From: Rhodanobacter sp.
GTDB taxonomy: Bacteria > Pseudomonadota > Gammaproteobacteria > Xanthomonadales > Rhodanobacteraceae
Assembly (NCBI GenBank): GCA_004298045.1
Contig: SCRM01000005.1
Location: 1-64,000, forward strand
Length of the DNA: 64,000 nucleotides
Reading direction: 5' to 3'
Shown: one piece after another, positions 1-9,877 of the stretch
Layout of the letters: every line of letters begins with the position of its first letter
Position numbering within the stretch: position 1 is the stretch's first letter
Notes under the pieces: model-generated
Seen by the model: only the letters and a program-made list of their open reading frames with translations
Told to the model about the DNA's origin: nothing
Databases searched by the model: none
Position numbers and translations under genes: made by a program

Positions 1-81
1 ATGGACGACGGCCTGCGCTTCGCGATCCGCGAAGGCGGCCACACCGTCGGCGCGGGCGTGGTGGCGAAGGTCATCAAGTAA
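1..81 (+). CDS. tuf: Elongation factor Tu, C-terminal fragment (gene starts upstream of window)
   Basis: Reads MDDGLRFAIREGGHTVGAGVVAKVIK*, the conserved EF-Tu C-terminus; directly upstream of the S10 operon. Confidence 0.93.
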   Translation: MDDGLRFAIREGGHTVGAGVVAKVIK

Positions 82-85
82 CAAG

Positions 86-180
86 CGGGGATTCGGGAGG
101 CGGGATTCGGGATTCGGAAGAGCGGCGGCTCGCAAGGCTGTGTCTGGACGAATCTCGAATCACGCATCCCTATTCCCAGC
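86..180. repeat. Intergenic heptamer repeat, copy 1
   Basis: ggggattcgggaggcgggattcgggattcggaagagc ... cgaatctcgaatcacgcatccc; inverted arms. Confidence 0.7.
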
Positions 181-201
181 GGCATGAAATGCCGCTATAC
201 T
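179..201 (+). promoter_or_regulatory. Candidate S10 operon promoter: inverted repeat gcggcat-gaa-atgccgc followed by TATACT (-10-like)
   Basis: Palindrome 179-195, TATACT at 196-201; -35 weak. Confidence 0.35.
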
Positions 202-352
202 TCGCAGCTCCTTTGTGAGGACAGTTAAAACCTGGCCTCCCTACCGCGAAATGAGGTGCAGGAAGCACTTCGAGTTCGCTGGCCGTGGACGGCCATCGTG
301 AAACTAATGGCGACGGGGCATGGCTCGTCATCGGAACACGAAGTCGGTTTTA

Positions 353-389
353 CGCCAGGCGAGCCCGAATGAGCTCGCTTGGCGTTTTT
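353..389 (+). terminator. Rho-independent terminator-like hairpin in the rpsJ leader (possible attenuator)
   Basis: cgccaggcgagc-ccgaatga-gctcgcttggcg followed by TTTTT; 12-bp stem with one G-U. Confidence 0.7.
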
Positions 390-495
390 GAGATTCGGAG
401 CTTGACGTTCCGTCAGTGGCAGCAACGGGCAGTGCGATGGGGCGAGAAGCCGCATCGTTGTGCATCCAGGTTCTTTCGATAACAGGACACGGTTT

Positions 496-807
496 ATGGC
501 GAACCAGAAGATTCGCATCCGCCTCAAGGCATTCGATCATCGCCTGATCGACCGCTCGGCCAGCGAGATCGTTGAGACGGCCAAGCGTACCGGTGCAACG
601 GTGCTGGGTCCGATCCCGCTTCCCACCAAGATCGAGCGCTACACCATTCTGGTTTCGCCGCACGTCGACAAGGACGCGCGCGACCAGTACGAGACACGCA
701 CCCACAAGCGCGTGCTCGACATCGTCGACCCCAACGACAAGACCGTGGACGCGCTCATGAAGCTTGACCTCGCCGCTGGCGTGGACGTCCAAATCAAGCT
801 TGGCTGA
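496..807 (+). CDS. rpsJ: 30S ribosomal protein S10
   Basis: [22 protein letters not shown]; 103 aa. Confidence 0.98.
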   Translation: MANQKIRIRLKAFDHRLIDRSASEIVETAKRTGATVLGPIPLPTKIERYTILVSPHVDKDARDQYETRTHKRVLDIVDPNDKTVDALMKLDLAAGVDVQIKLG

Positions 808-827
808 GCGATAGACAGGATACGAAC

Positions 828-1469
828 ATGAGTATCGGACTGGTAGGCCGCAAATGCGGCATGAGCCGACTCTTCACTGAGGACGGGCGCTCGATCCCGG
901 TGACCTTGATCGAGGCCACCCCGAATCGCGTCACCCAGTTGAAGACGACGGACAACGATGGCTACAGCGCAGTACAGGTCACCACGGGTGCCAAGCGCGC
1001 CAACCTGCTGACCGCGCCGGCCAAGGGTCACTACGCCAAGGCGAAAGTCGAGCCGGGTCGCGGGTTGTGGGAGTTCCGCGTCAGCGACGAGGATCTCGGC
1101 AAGTACAGCGTCGGCGCCGAGATCAAGGCTGAGGACGTGTTCAAGGCCGGGCAGATCGTCGACGTTGCCGGCGTGTCCAAGGGCAAGGGTTTCCAGGGCA
1201 CGATCAAGCGCTGGCACTTCAAGATGGGCGATGCGACGCACGGCAACTCGTTGTCGCATCGTGCGCCAGGCTCCATTGGTCAACGCCAGACCCCGGGGCG
1301 CGTGTTCCCGGGCAAGAAGATGGCCGGCCAGATGGGCAATGTGAATCGCACGCAGCAGGGTCTGGAAGTGGTCAGGGTTGACGCCGAGCGCCATCTGATC
1401 GCGGTGAAGGGCGCGGTACCGGGTGCAACCGGTGGCGACGTCGTGATCCGTCCGACCACCAAGGGTTGA
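828..1469 (+). CDS. rplC: 50S ribosomal protein L3
   Basis: [48 protein letters not shown]. Confidence 0.98.
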   Translation: MSIGLVGRKCGMSRLFTEDGRSIPVTLIEATPNRVTQLKTTDNDGYSAVQVTTGAKRANLLTAPAKGHYAKAKVEPGRGLWEFRVSDEDLGKYSVGAEIKAEDVFKAGQIVDVAGVSKGKGFQGTIKRWHFKMGDATHGNSLSHRAPGSIGQRQTPGRVFPGKKMAGQMGNVNRTQQGLEVVRVDAERHLIAVKGAVPGATGGDVVIRPTTKG

Positions 1470-1480
1470 GGAGAGACGCC

Positions 1481-2083
1481 ATGGAACTCAATGTCATTGG
1501 CGCCAAGCCGCTCGCCGTGTCCGAAAGTGTTTTCGGTGGTGAATTCAAGCAAGCCCTGGTGCATCAGGTCGTGGTCGCCTATCAGGCTGGCGCACGCGCC
1601 GGCACCAAGGCGCAGTTGACGCGCAGCGAGATTTCCGGCACCACCAAGAAGTTCAAGAAGCAGAAGGGTGGTGGTGCACGCCACGGCGACTATCGCGCGC
1701 CGATCTTTGTCGGCGGCGGCATCGCGTTTGCTGCGCGCCCACGTAGCTTCGACCAGAAGGTCAACCGCAAGGCCTACCGCGTTGCGATTCGTTCGATTCT
1801 GTCCGAGCTCAATCGCCAGGGCCGCCTCAAGGTGGTCGAAGGCTTTGGCATCGAACAGCCGAAGACCAAGGCGATGGTGGCCAAGCTCGCCGAGCTCGAG
1901 GCCAACGGCCGCGTGCTGCTGGTGTCGGAAGACTCGAACGAGGCGTTGTACCTCGCCGCGCGCAACATCCCCTACCTGCATGTCGTCGACGTGATGGCGC
2001 TGAACCCGGTCAACCTGGTCGGTTCCGACCATGTCGTGCTGACGGTCGACGCCGTGAAGAAGATCGAGGAGTGGCTGGCATGA
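1481..2083 (+). CDS. rplD: 50S ribosomal protein L4
   Basis: [15 protein letters not shown]..., [21 protein letters not shown]; operon position. Confidence 0.97.
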   Translation: MELNVIGAKPLAVSESVFGGEFKQALVHQVVVAYQAGARAGTKAQLTRSEISGTTKKFKKQKGGGARHGDYRAPIFVGGGIAFAARPRSFDQKVNRKAYRVAIRSILSELNRQGRLKVVEGFGIEQPKTKAMVAKLAELEANGRVLLVSEDSNEALYLAARNIPYLHVVDVMALNPVNLVGSDHVVLTVDAVKKIEEWLA

Positions 2084-2373
2084 GCAACGAACGCATTCAC
2101 GATACGCTGCGCGCGCCGTACATCTCCGAAAAGGCTGCCCGTATCGGCGAGCACAACCAGTACGTGTTCGTGGTGGCCCCCGAGGCAACCAAGGCCGATG
2201 TCCGCGCGGCGGTGGAGCACATGTTCGAGGTGAAGGTCGAGCAGGTGAACATCGTCAACAGCAAGGGCAAGGTCAAGTCCTTCCGTTCCCGCGCTGGCAG
2301 CCGCCAGGGCAAGCGCAAGGCGTATGTGCGGCTCATCGATGGGCAGACCATCGACGTGGCAGCCAAGGCCTGA
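2080..2373 (+). CDS. rplW: 50S ribosomal protein L23
   Basis: [30 protein letters not shown]; overlaps the rplD stop. Confidence 0.97.
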   Translation: MSNERIHDTLRAPYISEKAARIGEHNQYVFVVAPEATKADVRAAVEHMFEVKVEQVNIVNSKGKVKSFRSRAGSRQGKRKAYVRLIDGQTIDVAAKA

Positions 2374-2389
2374 GCCAGGAGTTTTCGAG

Positions 2390-3211
2390 ATGGCACTAAT
2401 CAACCACAAGCCGACCTCGCCGGGTCGCCGCGACGCTGTCAGCGTCCGCACCGAAGGGTTGCACAAGGGCGCGCCGTACGCGGCGTTGACTGAGGCGCAG
2501 TCCAAGACCGGTGGCCGCAATCACTACGGCCGCATCACCACGCGTCACCGCGGTGGCGGCCATAAGCAGCATTACCGCATCATCGACTTCAAGCGTGACA
2601 AGGAAGGCATTGCCGCCAAGGTCGAGCGTATCGAATACGATCCGAACCGCACTGCCCACATCGCGTTGTTGTGCTATGCCGACGGCGAGCGCCGCTACAT
2701 CATCGCGCCCAAGGGCGTGCAGGTTGGCGACCGTCTGTTGTCCGGGCGCGACGCGCCGATCAAGGCGGGCAACTGCCTGCAGCTGCGCTCGATTCCGGTG
2801 GGTTCCACGATTCACTGCATCGAGATGAAGCCGGGCAAGGGCGCGCAAATCGCCCGCAGCGCCGGGGCTTCGGTGCAGTTGGTCGCCCGCGAGTCCGGTT
2901 ACGCCACGTTGCGTTTGCGTTCGGGCGAAATGCGCCGGGTGTCGGTGGATTGCCGCGCAACCATCGGCGAAGTGGGCAACGGCGAGCACAGCCTGAAGAA
3001 ACTCGGCAAGGCCGGCGTCAAGCGCTGGCTGGGTATTCGCCCGACCGTTCGCGGCGTGGTGATGAACCCGGTGGACCATCCGCATGGTGGTGGCGAGGGC
3101 AAGACTTCGGGTGGCCGTCATCCGGTCAGCCCGTGGGGTCAGCCGACCAAGGGTTACAAGACCCGCAACAACAAGCGCACGCAGCACTTCATTGTGCGTC
3201 GTCGCAAGTAA
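2390..3211 (+). CDS. rplB: 50S ribosomal protein L2
   Basis: [45 protein letters not shown]. Confidence 0.98.
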   Translation: MALINHKPTSPGRRDAVSVRTEGLHKGAPYAALTEAQSKTGGRNHYGRITTRHRGGGHKQHYRIIDFKRDKEGIAAKVERIEYDPNRTAHIALLCYADGERRYIIAPKGVQVGDRLLSGRDAPIKAGNCLQLRSIPVGSTIHCIEMKPGKGAQIARSAGASVQLVARESGYATLRLRSGEMRRVSVDCRATIGEVGNGEHSLKKLGKAGVKRWLGIRPTVRGVVMNPVDHPHGGGEGKTSGGRHPVSPWGQPTKGYKTRNNKRTQHFIVRRRK

Positions 3212-3223
3212 CAGGAAACCGAC

Positions 3224-3496
3224 ATGCCGCGTTCTCTGAAGAAAGGTCCATTCGTTGACCTTCACCTCGTCAAGAAGGTGGAAGCTGCGGTTTCCACTCA
3301 TAACAGGCGCCCGATCAAGACCTGGTCGCGCCGCTCGATGATCGTGCCCGACATGGTGGGCCTGACCATCGCCATCCACAACGGCCGTCAGCACGTGCCG
3401 GTATTGATCAACGAGAACATGGTCGGGCACAAGCTCGGCGAGTTCGCGGTGACCCGTACCTTCAAGGGCCATGTCGGCGACAAGAAGGGCAAGTGA
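3224..3496 (+). CDS. rpsS: 30S ribosomal protein S19
   Basis: [22 protein letters not shown]. Confidence 0.98.
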   Translation: MPRSLKKGPFVDLHLVKKVEAAVSTHNRRPIKTWSRRSMIVPDMVGLTIAIHNGRQHVPVLINENMVGHKLGEFAVTRTFKGHVGDKKGK

Positions 3497-3831
3497 TGAG
3501 CACTGAAGCCAAAGCGATCCTGCGTGGCGCCCGCATTTCGGCGCAAAAGGCGCGCCTGGTGGCCGATCTTGTCCGCGGGCTTCCCGTGGGCCGGGCCAGC
3601 GACGTGCTCGCATACACCAACAAGAAGGGTGCCCACCTTGTGCGCAAGGTGCTGCTCTCGGCCGTCGCCAACGCCGAGAACAATCTGGGTGCCGATGTCG
3701 ACGAGTTGAAAGTCGCCCGCGTGTTCGTGGACGAGGGCCCGGCGATGAAGCGTATGTATGCACGCGCCAAGGGCCGCGGTTCGCGGATCCTGAAGCGCAC
3801 CAGCCACATCACCGTGGTCGTTGGCAACTGA
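3496..3831 (+). CDS. rplV: 50S ribosomal protein L22
   Basis: [34 protein letters not shown]; alternative ATG at 3493. Confidence 0.97.
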   Translation: MSTEAKAILRGARISAQKARLVADLVRGLPVGRASDVLAYTNKKGAHLVRKVLLSAVANAENNLGADVDELKVARVFVDEGPAMKRMYARAKGRGSRILKRTSHITVVVGN

Positions 3832-3846
3832 CGGGGGACACAGACG

Positions 3847-4602
3847 ATGGGTCACAAAGTTCATCCCACCGGCATCCGCCTCGGCATTGCCAAGGACTGG
3901 AATGCCAAGTGGTACGCCAACAAGGCGGATTACGCCAAGTATCTCGTTGCCGACATCAAGGTGCGCGAGATGCTCAAGACCAAGCTTGCCGCCGCGGGTA
4001 TTTCCCGCGTGTTGATCGAACGCCCGGCGAAGACCGCGCGCGTCACGATCCACACCGCCCGTCCGGGCGTGGTGATCGGCAAGAAGGGCGAGGACATCGA
4101 GAAGCTGCGCAAGGAAGTCTCGGCGCTGATGGGCGTGCCCACGCACATCAACGTCAACGAGGTGCGCAAGCCGGAGCTGGATGCCCAACTCGTCGCCGAG
4201 TCGATCGCGCAACAGCTTGAGCGCCGCATCATGTTCCGCCGCGCCATGAAGCGCTCGGTCGGCAACGCCATGCGCCTTGGCGCGCTGGGCATCAAGATCA
4301 ACGTTTCGGGCCGGTTGAATGGCGCCGAGATTGCCCGCTCCGAGTGGTCGCGCGAAGGTCGGGTGCCGCTGCACACACTGCGCGCCGACATCGACTACGG
4401 CTTTGCCGAGGCGGCCACCACGTACGGCAAGATCGGCGTCAAGGTGTGGGTCTACAAAGGCGAAGTCTTCGACGTGACGCAGATCGGCCAGGAAGCGAAA
4501 GACGACTCCCCGGCCCCGTCGCGTCGCGAGGGTGGCGAAGGTCGTCGTGACCGCGAGTCGCGTCGTGATGGCGAAGGCCGTCGCGAGCGCGCGGCGAAGT
4601 AA
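3847..4602 (+). CDS. rpsC: 30S ribosomal protein S3 with extended charged C-terminal tail
   Basis: [26 protein letters not shown] domain [16 protein letters not shown]. Confidence 0.98.
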   Translation: MGHKVHPTGIRLGIAKDWNAKWYANKADYAKYLVADIKVREMLKTKLAAAGISRVLIERPAKTARVTIHTARPGVVIGKKGEDIEKLRKEVSALMGVPTHINVNEVRKPELDAQLVAESIAQQLERRIMFRRAMKRSVGNAMRLGALGIKINVSGRLNGAEIARSEWSREGRVPLHTLRADIDYGFAEAATTYGKIGVKVWVYKGEVFDVTQIGQEAKDDSPAPSRREGGEGRRDRESRRDGEGRRERAAK

Positions 4603-4613
4603 GGAGAGTTGCC

Positions 4614-5027
4614 ATGTTGCAACCCAAGCGAACCAAATTCCGCAAGCAGTTCAAAGGCCGCAATGACGGCTTGGCGCAGCGCGCCAATGTGGTCAGTTTC
4701 GGTGATTACGGCCTGAAGGCCATTACCCACGGGCAGCTCACGGCGCGCCAAATCGAAGCCGGCCGCCGTTGCCTGACCCGCTTCGTCAAGCGCGGCGGCA
4801 AGTTGTGGATCCGCGTGTTCCCCGACAAGCCGATCACCAAGAAGCCGATCGAAGTGCGTATGGGCGCCGGCAAGGGCGGCGTGGAGTTCTGGGTGGCCCA
4901 GATCCAGCCGGGCCGCATGCTGTACGAGATCGAAGGCGTCGATGAGGTGTCGGCACGCGAGGCGTTCCGCCTGGCTGCCGCCAAGCTGTCGGTGCAAACC
5001 CAGTTCGTGACCCGGGCGGTGATGTGA
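4614..5027 (+). CDS. rplP: 50S ribosomal protein L16
   Basis: [19 protein letters not shown]. Confidence 0.98.
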   Translation: MLQPKRTKFRKQFKGRNDGLAQRANVVSFGDYGLKAITHGQLTARQIEAGRRCLTRFVKRGGKLWIRVFPDKPITKKPIEVRMGAGKGGVEFWVAQIQPGRMLYEIEGVDEVSAREAFRLAAAKLSVQTQFVTRAVM

Positions 5028-5212
5028 TGGCCATCAAAGATCTGACAACCAAGTCGGCTGACGAGCTCAAGCAGCACCTGCTCGACCTGCGCAAGGAGCA
5101 GTTCAACCTGCGCATGCAGAAGGGTTCCGGGCAACTCGGCCAGCCGCACCAGCTGCGCCGCGTCCGGCGCGACATCGCCCGCACGAAATTCGTGCTCGGC
5201 GGCAAGAAGTAA
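5024..5212 (+). CDS. rpmC: 50S ribosomal protein L29
   Basis: [28 protein letters not shown]; overlaps the rplP stop. Confidence 0.97.
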   Translation: MMAIKDLTTKSADELKQHLLDLRKEQFNLRMQKGSGQLGQPHQLRRVRRDIARTKFVLGGKK

Positions 5213-5224
5213 GGGACCGCCGAC

Positions 5225-5485
5225 ATGAGTGACAAGCAAAAGCAGGTGCGCACCCTCGAAGGGCGCGTGGTCAGCAACAAGATGGACAAGACGGTTACCG
5301 TCCTGATCGAGCGCCAGGTGCAGCATGCGCTGCTCGGCAAGATCGTGCGGCGGTCGACCAAATTGCACGCACAGGATGACCTCGGTGCGAAGGAAGGTGA
5401 CTTGGTGCGGATTGCCGAGTGCCGGCCGTTGTCCAAGACCAAGCATCACCGCGTGGTCGAAATCGTCGTCCGCGCGAACGTTTGA
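5225..5485 (+). CDS. rpsQ: 30S ribosomal protein S17
   Basis: [22 protein letters not shown]. Confidence 0.97.
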   Translation: MSDKQKQVRTLEGRVVSNKMDKTVTVLIERQVQHALLGKIVRRSTKLHAQDDLGAKEGDLVRIAECRPLSKTKHHRVVEIVVRANV

Positions 5486-5498
5486 GGAGGGTGCAGCC

Positions 5499-5867
5499 AT
5501 GATCCAGATGCAAAGCACGCTCTCGGCCGCGGACAACAGTGGCGCAAAGGAACTCACCTGCATCAAGGTGCTCGGTGGTTCCAAGCGACGCTACGCGACG
5601 ATCGGCGATGTCATCAAAGTTGCCGTGAACGACGCGATTCCGCGTGGCAAGGTGAAAAAGGGCGAGGTGTACAACGCCGTGGTGGTGCGTACCGCCAAGG
5701 GCGTGCGTCGCGCTGACGGGTCGCTGGTCCGTTTCGACGGCAATGCGGCGGTACTTCTCAACAACAAGCTCGAGCCGATCGGCACCCGCATTTTCGGGCC
5801 GGTGACGCGCGAGCTGCGCAGCGAGCGGTTCATGAAGATCGTCTCGCTGGCTCCCGAAGTGATCTGA
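5499..5867 (+). CDS. rplN: 50S ribosomal protein L14
   Basis: [33 protein letters not shown]; 122 aa. Confidence 0.98.
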   Translation: MIQMQSTLSAADNSGAKELTCIKVLGGSKRRYATIGDVIKVAVNDAIPRGKVKKGEVYNAVVVRTAKGVRRADGSLVRFDGNAAVLLNNKLEPIGTRIFGPVTRELRSERFMKIVSLAPEVI

Positions 5868-5880
5868 GCGGAGGCCAGAC

Positions 5881-6195
5881 ATGAACCGTATCCGCAAGGG
5901 CGATCAGGTGATCGTGATCGCCGGCAAAAACAAGGGCCAGCGCGGCGAAGTGCTGCGGGTTGCAGGCGAGCGCGTGTTCGTCTCCAACGTCAACCTGGTC
6001 AAGCGCCACACCAAGCCGAACCCGCAGGCCCAGCAGGCTGGCGGGATCGTCGAGCGTGAGGCGTCGATCCATCTCTCCAATGTGCAGCTGTTCAACCCCG
6101 CCGCCAACAAGGGTGAACGCGTAAGCACCAAGACGCTCGAAGACGGGCGCAAGGTGCGCGTGTTCCGCTCCAGCGGCGAGGTCGTGGACGCGTAA
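5881..6195 (+). CDS. rplX: 50S ribosomal protein L24
   Basis: [25 protein letters not shown]. Confidence 0.97.
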   Translation: MNRIRKGDQVIVIAGKNKGQRGEVLRVAGERVFVSNVNLVKRHTKPNPQAQQAGGIVEREASIHLSNVQLFNPAANKGERVSTKTLEDGRKVRVFRSSGEVVDA

Positions 6196-6206
6196 GGACC
6201 AATGAC

Positions 6207-6746
6207 ATGACGCGCCTTGAGAAGGTTTACCAAGAACAGGTCGTGGCGAAACTCACCGAGAAGTTCGCCTACCAGAACGTGATGCAGGTTCCGCGCATCA
6301 CCAAGATCACGCTGAACATGGGCGTGGGCGAAGCGGCGGGCAACAAGAAGGTGCTGGAAAACGCCGTTGCCGACATGACCAAGATCGCCGGGCAAAAGCC
6401 GATCACGACCAAGGCACGGGTTTCCGTGGCCTCGTTCAAGATCCGCGAGGGCTGGCCGATCGGCTGCAAGGTCACGCTGCGCCGGGCGAACATGTGGGAG
6501 TTCCTTGATCGTCTGATCAATATTTCGCTGCCCCGTGTGCGCGACTTCCGTGGTGTTTCCGGCCGTGCGTTCGATGGCCGGGGCAACTTCAACTTCGGCA
6601 TCAAGGAACAGATCATCTTCCCGGAGATCGAGTTCGATGCGATTGACGCCCTGCGCGGCATGAACATCTCGATCACCACCACGGCCAAGACTGACGCCGA
6701 AGCCAAAGCGCTGCTGGAAGCTTTCAGCTTTCCGTTCCGCAACTGA
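6207..6746 (+). CDS. rplE: 50S ribosomal protein L5
   Basis: [35 protein letters not shown]. Confidence 0.98.
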   Translation: MTRLEKVYQEQVVAKLTEKFAYQNVMQVPRITKITLNMGVGEAAGNKKVLENAVADMTKIAGQKPITTKARVSVASFKIREGWPIGCKVTLRRANMWEFLDRLINISLPRVRDFRGVSGRAFDGRGNFNFGIKEQIIFPEIEFDAIDALRGMNISITTTAKTDAEAKALLEAFSFPFRN

Positions 6747-6762
6747 GAGACGCGAGAATCGC

Positions 6763-7068
6763 ATGGCAAAGAAATCAATGGTCAACCGCGACCTCAAGCG
6801 GCTCAAGATCGCGAAGCGGTATGCCGCCAAGCGCTCGGAACTGAAAGCCATCGTGCTCAGCCCGAAGTCGTCCTACGACGAGAAGATGGAAGCTCAGGGC
6901 AAGCTGCAGAAGTTGCCGCGTGACGCGAGCCCGAGCCGGCAGCGCACACGTTGCGCTTTGACCGGGCGCCCGCGCGCGGTGTATGCCAAGTTCGGCTTGG
7001 CCCGCAGCAAACTGCGCGAAGCCACCATGCGCGGCGACGTGCCAGGGCTGCGCAAGGCAAGCTGGTAA
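6763..7068 (+). CDS. rpsN: 30S ribosomal protein S14 (long form)
   Basis: [29 protein letters not shown]; 101 aa. Confidence 0.97.
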   Translation: MAKKSMVNRDLKRLKIAKRYAAKRSELKAIVLSPKSSYDEKMEAQGKLQKLPRDASPSRQRTRCALTGRPRAVYAKFGLARSKLREATMRGDVPGLRKASW

Positions 7069-7266
7069 ATCGTTGACGGCGCGGCAGCGTGCCGTGTCGC
7101 AAGGCGACGCTTGGGCGTCGTACCGCTAGTCCGCATTGATATTCGCAATTGGCTGGAAAGGCTGATAGACTCGCCGGTCTGCGCAACGCAGAAGGCGGCT
7201 CTGTCGCCTCACAATCTGATTGATCTCCGGTTTCTCGGATATCGGTGCACTCTGAAGGAAGTTTTC

Positions 7267-7662
7267 ATGAGCATGACTGATCCCATCGCCGACATGTTTA
7301 CGCGTGTCCGCAATGCCCAAATGGTGGGCAAGCCGACGGTGCGTATGCCGTCGTCGAAGTTGAAGGTGGCGCTGGCCAACCTTCTCAAGAACGAGGGTTA
7401 CGTTCTCGACGCACAGGTTGCTCAGGAAGCGGGCAAGCCGGTGCTTGAGATCAAACTCAAGTATTTCGAAGGCCGCCCGGCCATCGAGTCGATTTCGCGG
7501 GTCAGCCGTTCCGGCCTGCGGGTCTATCGCGGCAAGGGTGAACTGCCGAAGGTGCTCGGTGGCCTCGGCATCTCGATCATCTCGACGTCGGCTGGTTTGC
7601 TGACCGATGCCCAGGCACGTGCCAAGGGCGTTGGCGGCGAAATCATCGGCCAGGTCGCCTAA
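7267..7662 (+). CDS. rpsH: 30S ribosomal protein S8
   Basis: [22 protein letters not shown]; 131 aa. Confidence 0.97.
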   Translation: MSMTDPIADMFTRVRNAQMVGKPTVRMPSSKLKVALANLLKNEGYVLDAQVAQEAGKPVLEIKLKYFEGRPAIESISRVSRSGLRVYRGKGELPKVLGGLGISIISTSAGLLTDAQARAKGVGGEIIGQVA

Positions 7663-7672
7663 GGAGTCGACG

Positions 7673-8200
7673 ATGTCACGAGTTGCCAAAAAGACGATCC
7701 ACCTGCCGAAGGGCGTGGAACTGAAGGTCGCCGCCGACGTCATCACCGTCAAGGGCGCCAAGGGTACGTTGTCGGTGCATGCGTTGCCGGGCGTGTCGAT
7801 TGTCACCAGCGGCGATGCGGTGAATATCGAGCTGGCCGAAGGCGCCGACGACAAGTTCGGCGGCACGGCGCGCGCGCTGCTGGCGAACATGGTCAAGGGC
7901 GTTTCCGAGGGCTACGAGCGCAAGCTCGAGCTGGTCGGCGTGGGTTATCGCGTGGCGATGGCCGGCAAGTCGCTCAACCTCAGCCTGGGCTTTTCGCATC
8001 CAGTGGTGTTCGAGCCGCCGGCCGGCATCACGCTGGAGGCGCCGTCGCAAACCGAGATTCTGGTCAAGGGCGCCGACAAGCAGGCCGTGGGCCAGACCGC
8101 TGCCAAGATTCGCGGCTTCCGTCCGCCAGAGCCCTACAAGGGCAAGGGCGTGCGCTATGCAGGCGAGACGATCACGTTGAAGGAAGCCAAGAAGGCGTAA
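7673..8200 (+). CDS. rplF: 50S ribosomal protein L6
   Basis: [34 protein letters not shown]; 175 aa. Confidence 0.97.
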   Translation: MSRVAKKTIHLPKGVELKVAADVITVKGAKGTLSVHALPGVSIVTSGDAVNIELAEGADDKFGGTARALLANMVKGVSEGYERKLELVGVGYRVAMAGKSLNLSLGFSHPVVFEPPAGITLEAPSQTEILVKGADKQAVGQTAAKIRGFRPPEPYKGKGVRYAGETITLKEAKKA

Positions 8201-8228
8201 GCCGATCCGCTTTCAAGGGACAACACCG

Positions 8229-8582
8229 ATGAACAAAAACGAATCTCGTCTGCGGCGCGCCAAGTCGACTCGCTCGCACATCCGCATGTTGAATGTGGCG
8301 CGCTTGTCGGTGCATCGCACCAACCAGCATCTTTATGCCCAGGTGATCGACGCCAACGGCGAGAAGGTGCTGGCCGCAGCATCGACGGTACAGAAAGCCG
8401 TCGTCGAAGGCTTGAAGGGCAAGAAGAATCTCGCGGCGGCAGCTGCGGTTGGCAAGGCAGTCGCCGAGCGTGCGCTCAAGGCCGGTGTGGAGTCGGTTGC
8501 CTTCGACCGCTCCGGCTTCCGCTTCCACGGCCGCGTCAAGGCGCTCGCCGACGCTGCCCGCGAGGCAGGTTTGAAGTTCTGA
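8229..8582 (+). CDS. rplR: 50S ribosomal protein L18
   Basis: [41 protein letters not shown]. Confidence 0.97.
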   Translation: MNKNESRLRRAKSTRSHIRMLNVARLSVHRTNQHLYAQVIDANGEKVLAAASTVQKAVVEGLKGKKNLAAAAAVGKAVAERALKAGVESVAFDRSGFRFHGRVKALADAAREAGLKF

Positions 8583-8584
8583 AG

Positions 8585-8665
8585 AGCCGGGATTGGGTAT
8601 TCGAGATACGGGATTCGAAAGAGCCCGCTTCTGCGAATCCCGAATTCCGTCTCTCGAATCCCCGC
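8585..8665. repeat. Intergenic heptamer repeat, copy 2 (inside spc operon, rplR-rpsE)
   Basis: gggattgggtattcgagatacgggattcgaaagagc ... gaatcccgaattccgtctctcgaatcccc; inverted arms. Confidence 0.8.
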
Positions 8666-8736
8666 GGTAAACACAACTACAAGCGGCTTCGCCGCAAGCA
8701 AAAGTCCCGGATGGTCCGGGCACACGGAATCGAGAA

Positions 8737-9246
8737 ATGGCTTCCAACGATCGCGAAAGTTCTGACGGTCTGCTCGAAAAGCTGATTGCCGTCAACCGCG
8801 TGGCCAAAACCGTCAAGGGTGGCCGCCAGATGAGTTTCACTGCCCTGACCGTGGTTGGCGACGGCGAGGGCAAGGTCGGTTTTGGTTATGGCAAGGCGCG
8901 TGAAGTGCCGGTGGCCATCTCCAAGGCCATGGATCGGGCGCGTCGTAACCTGGTCAGCGTCGAGTTGAACAACGGCACGTTGTGGTACGCGATCAAGGCG
9001 AACCACGGTGCGGCACGCGTTTACATGCAACCGGCCTCTGAAGGTACCGGCGTCATCGCGGGCGGCGCCATGCGTGCCGTGCTCGAGGTGGTCGGGGTCA
9101 AGAACGTGCTGGCCAAGGCCGTCGGTTCGCGCAATCCGATCAACCTGGTACGCGCGACCATCAAGGGTCTGCAGGCTGTAGCGTCGCCGAAACAGGTGGC
9201 CGCCAAGCGTGGCAAGTCGGTGGAGGAGGTGTTGGGCAATGGCTAA
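8737..9246 (+). CDS. rpsE: 30S ribosomal protein S5
   Basis: [39 protein letters not shown]. Confidence 0.97.
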   Translation: MASNDRESSDGLLEKLIAVNRVAKTVKGGRQMSFTALTVVGDGEGKVGFGYGKAREVPVAISKAMDRARRNLVSVELNNGTLWYAIKANHGAARVYMQPASEGTGVIAGGAMRAVLEVVGVKNVLAKAVGSRNPINLVRATIKGLQAVASPKQVAAKRGKSVEEVLGNG

Positions 9247-9436
9247 GAAAGCGGCAATTTCCGGTACCGTGCGCGTGCGCTTGGTAAAGGGGCTGCGCGG
9301 CGTGCAGGCGCGGCATCGTCTCAGCGTCAAGGCGTTGGGCCTCAACAAGACCAACGATGTCCGCGAACTGAAGGACAGCCCGCAGGTGCGTGGCCTGATC
9401 AACACGGTCTACTACTTGGTGCGGGTGGAGGAGTAA
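9239..9436 (+). CDS. rpmD: 50S ribosomal protein L30
   Basis: [22 protein letters not shown]; 65 aa. Confidence 0.95.
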   Translation: MAKKAAISGTVRVRLVKGLRGVQARHRLSVKALGLNKTNDVRELKDSPQVRGLINTVYYLVRVEE

Positions 9437-9440
9437 TCCG

Positions 9441-9872
9441 ATGCGTCTGAACAACATTCAACCCGCCGCCGGTTCGCGCAAGTCCAAACTGCGTGTGGGT
9501 CGCGGCGTCGGCTCCGGCCTCGGCAAGACGGCGGGGCGCGGCCACAAGGGCCAGCATGCGCGCACGGGCCGCTCCCACACGGTCGGTTTTGAAGGCGGTC
9601 AGATGCCGCTGCAGCGCCGGCTGCCGAAAGTGGGTTTCCGCTCGAAGCTCAAGGCACAGAGCCAGCAGGTGTTCCTGTACCAGATCGCCGCGTTGAAGGA
9701 CGACGTCATCGACGCGATCGCGTTGCACAAGGCGGGGTTGATCGACAGCAACGCACGCAAGGTCAAGGTGGTCCTGAAGGGCGAGATCAAGCGCGCGGTA
9801 AAGTTGTCCGGTCTGCTGGCGACGGCGGGTGCCAAGGCCGCGATTGAAGCGGCCGGCGGCAGCGTGGAGTAA
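9441..9872 (+). CDS. rplO: 50S ribosomal protein L15
   Basis: MRLNNIQPAAGSRKSKLRVGRGVGSGLGKTAGRGHKGQ. Confidence 0.98.
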   Translation: MRLNNIQPAAGSRKSKLRVGRGVGSGLGKTAGRGHKGQHARTGRSHTVGFEGGQMPLQRRLPKVGFRSKLKAQSQQVFLYQIAALKDDVIDAIALHKAGLIDSNARKVKVVLKGEIKRAVKLSGLLATAGAKAAIEAAGGSVE

Positions 9873-9877
9873 TCGCG

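Noticed and set aside
2396-3763. 455-aa minus-strand ORF antisense to rplB/rpsS/rplV
   Set aside because: Codon-shadow ORF typical of high GC; the plus strand encodes unmistakable ribosomal proteins.
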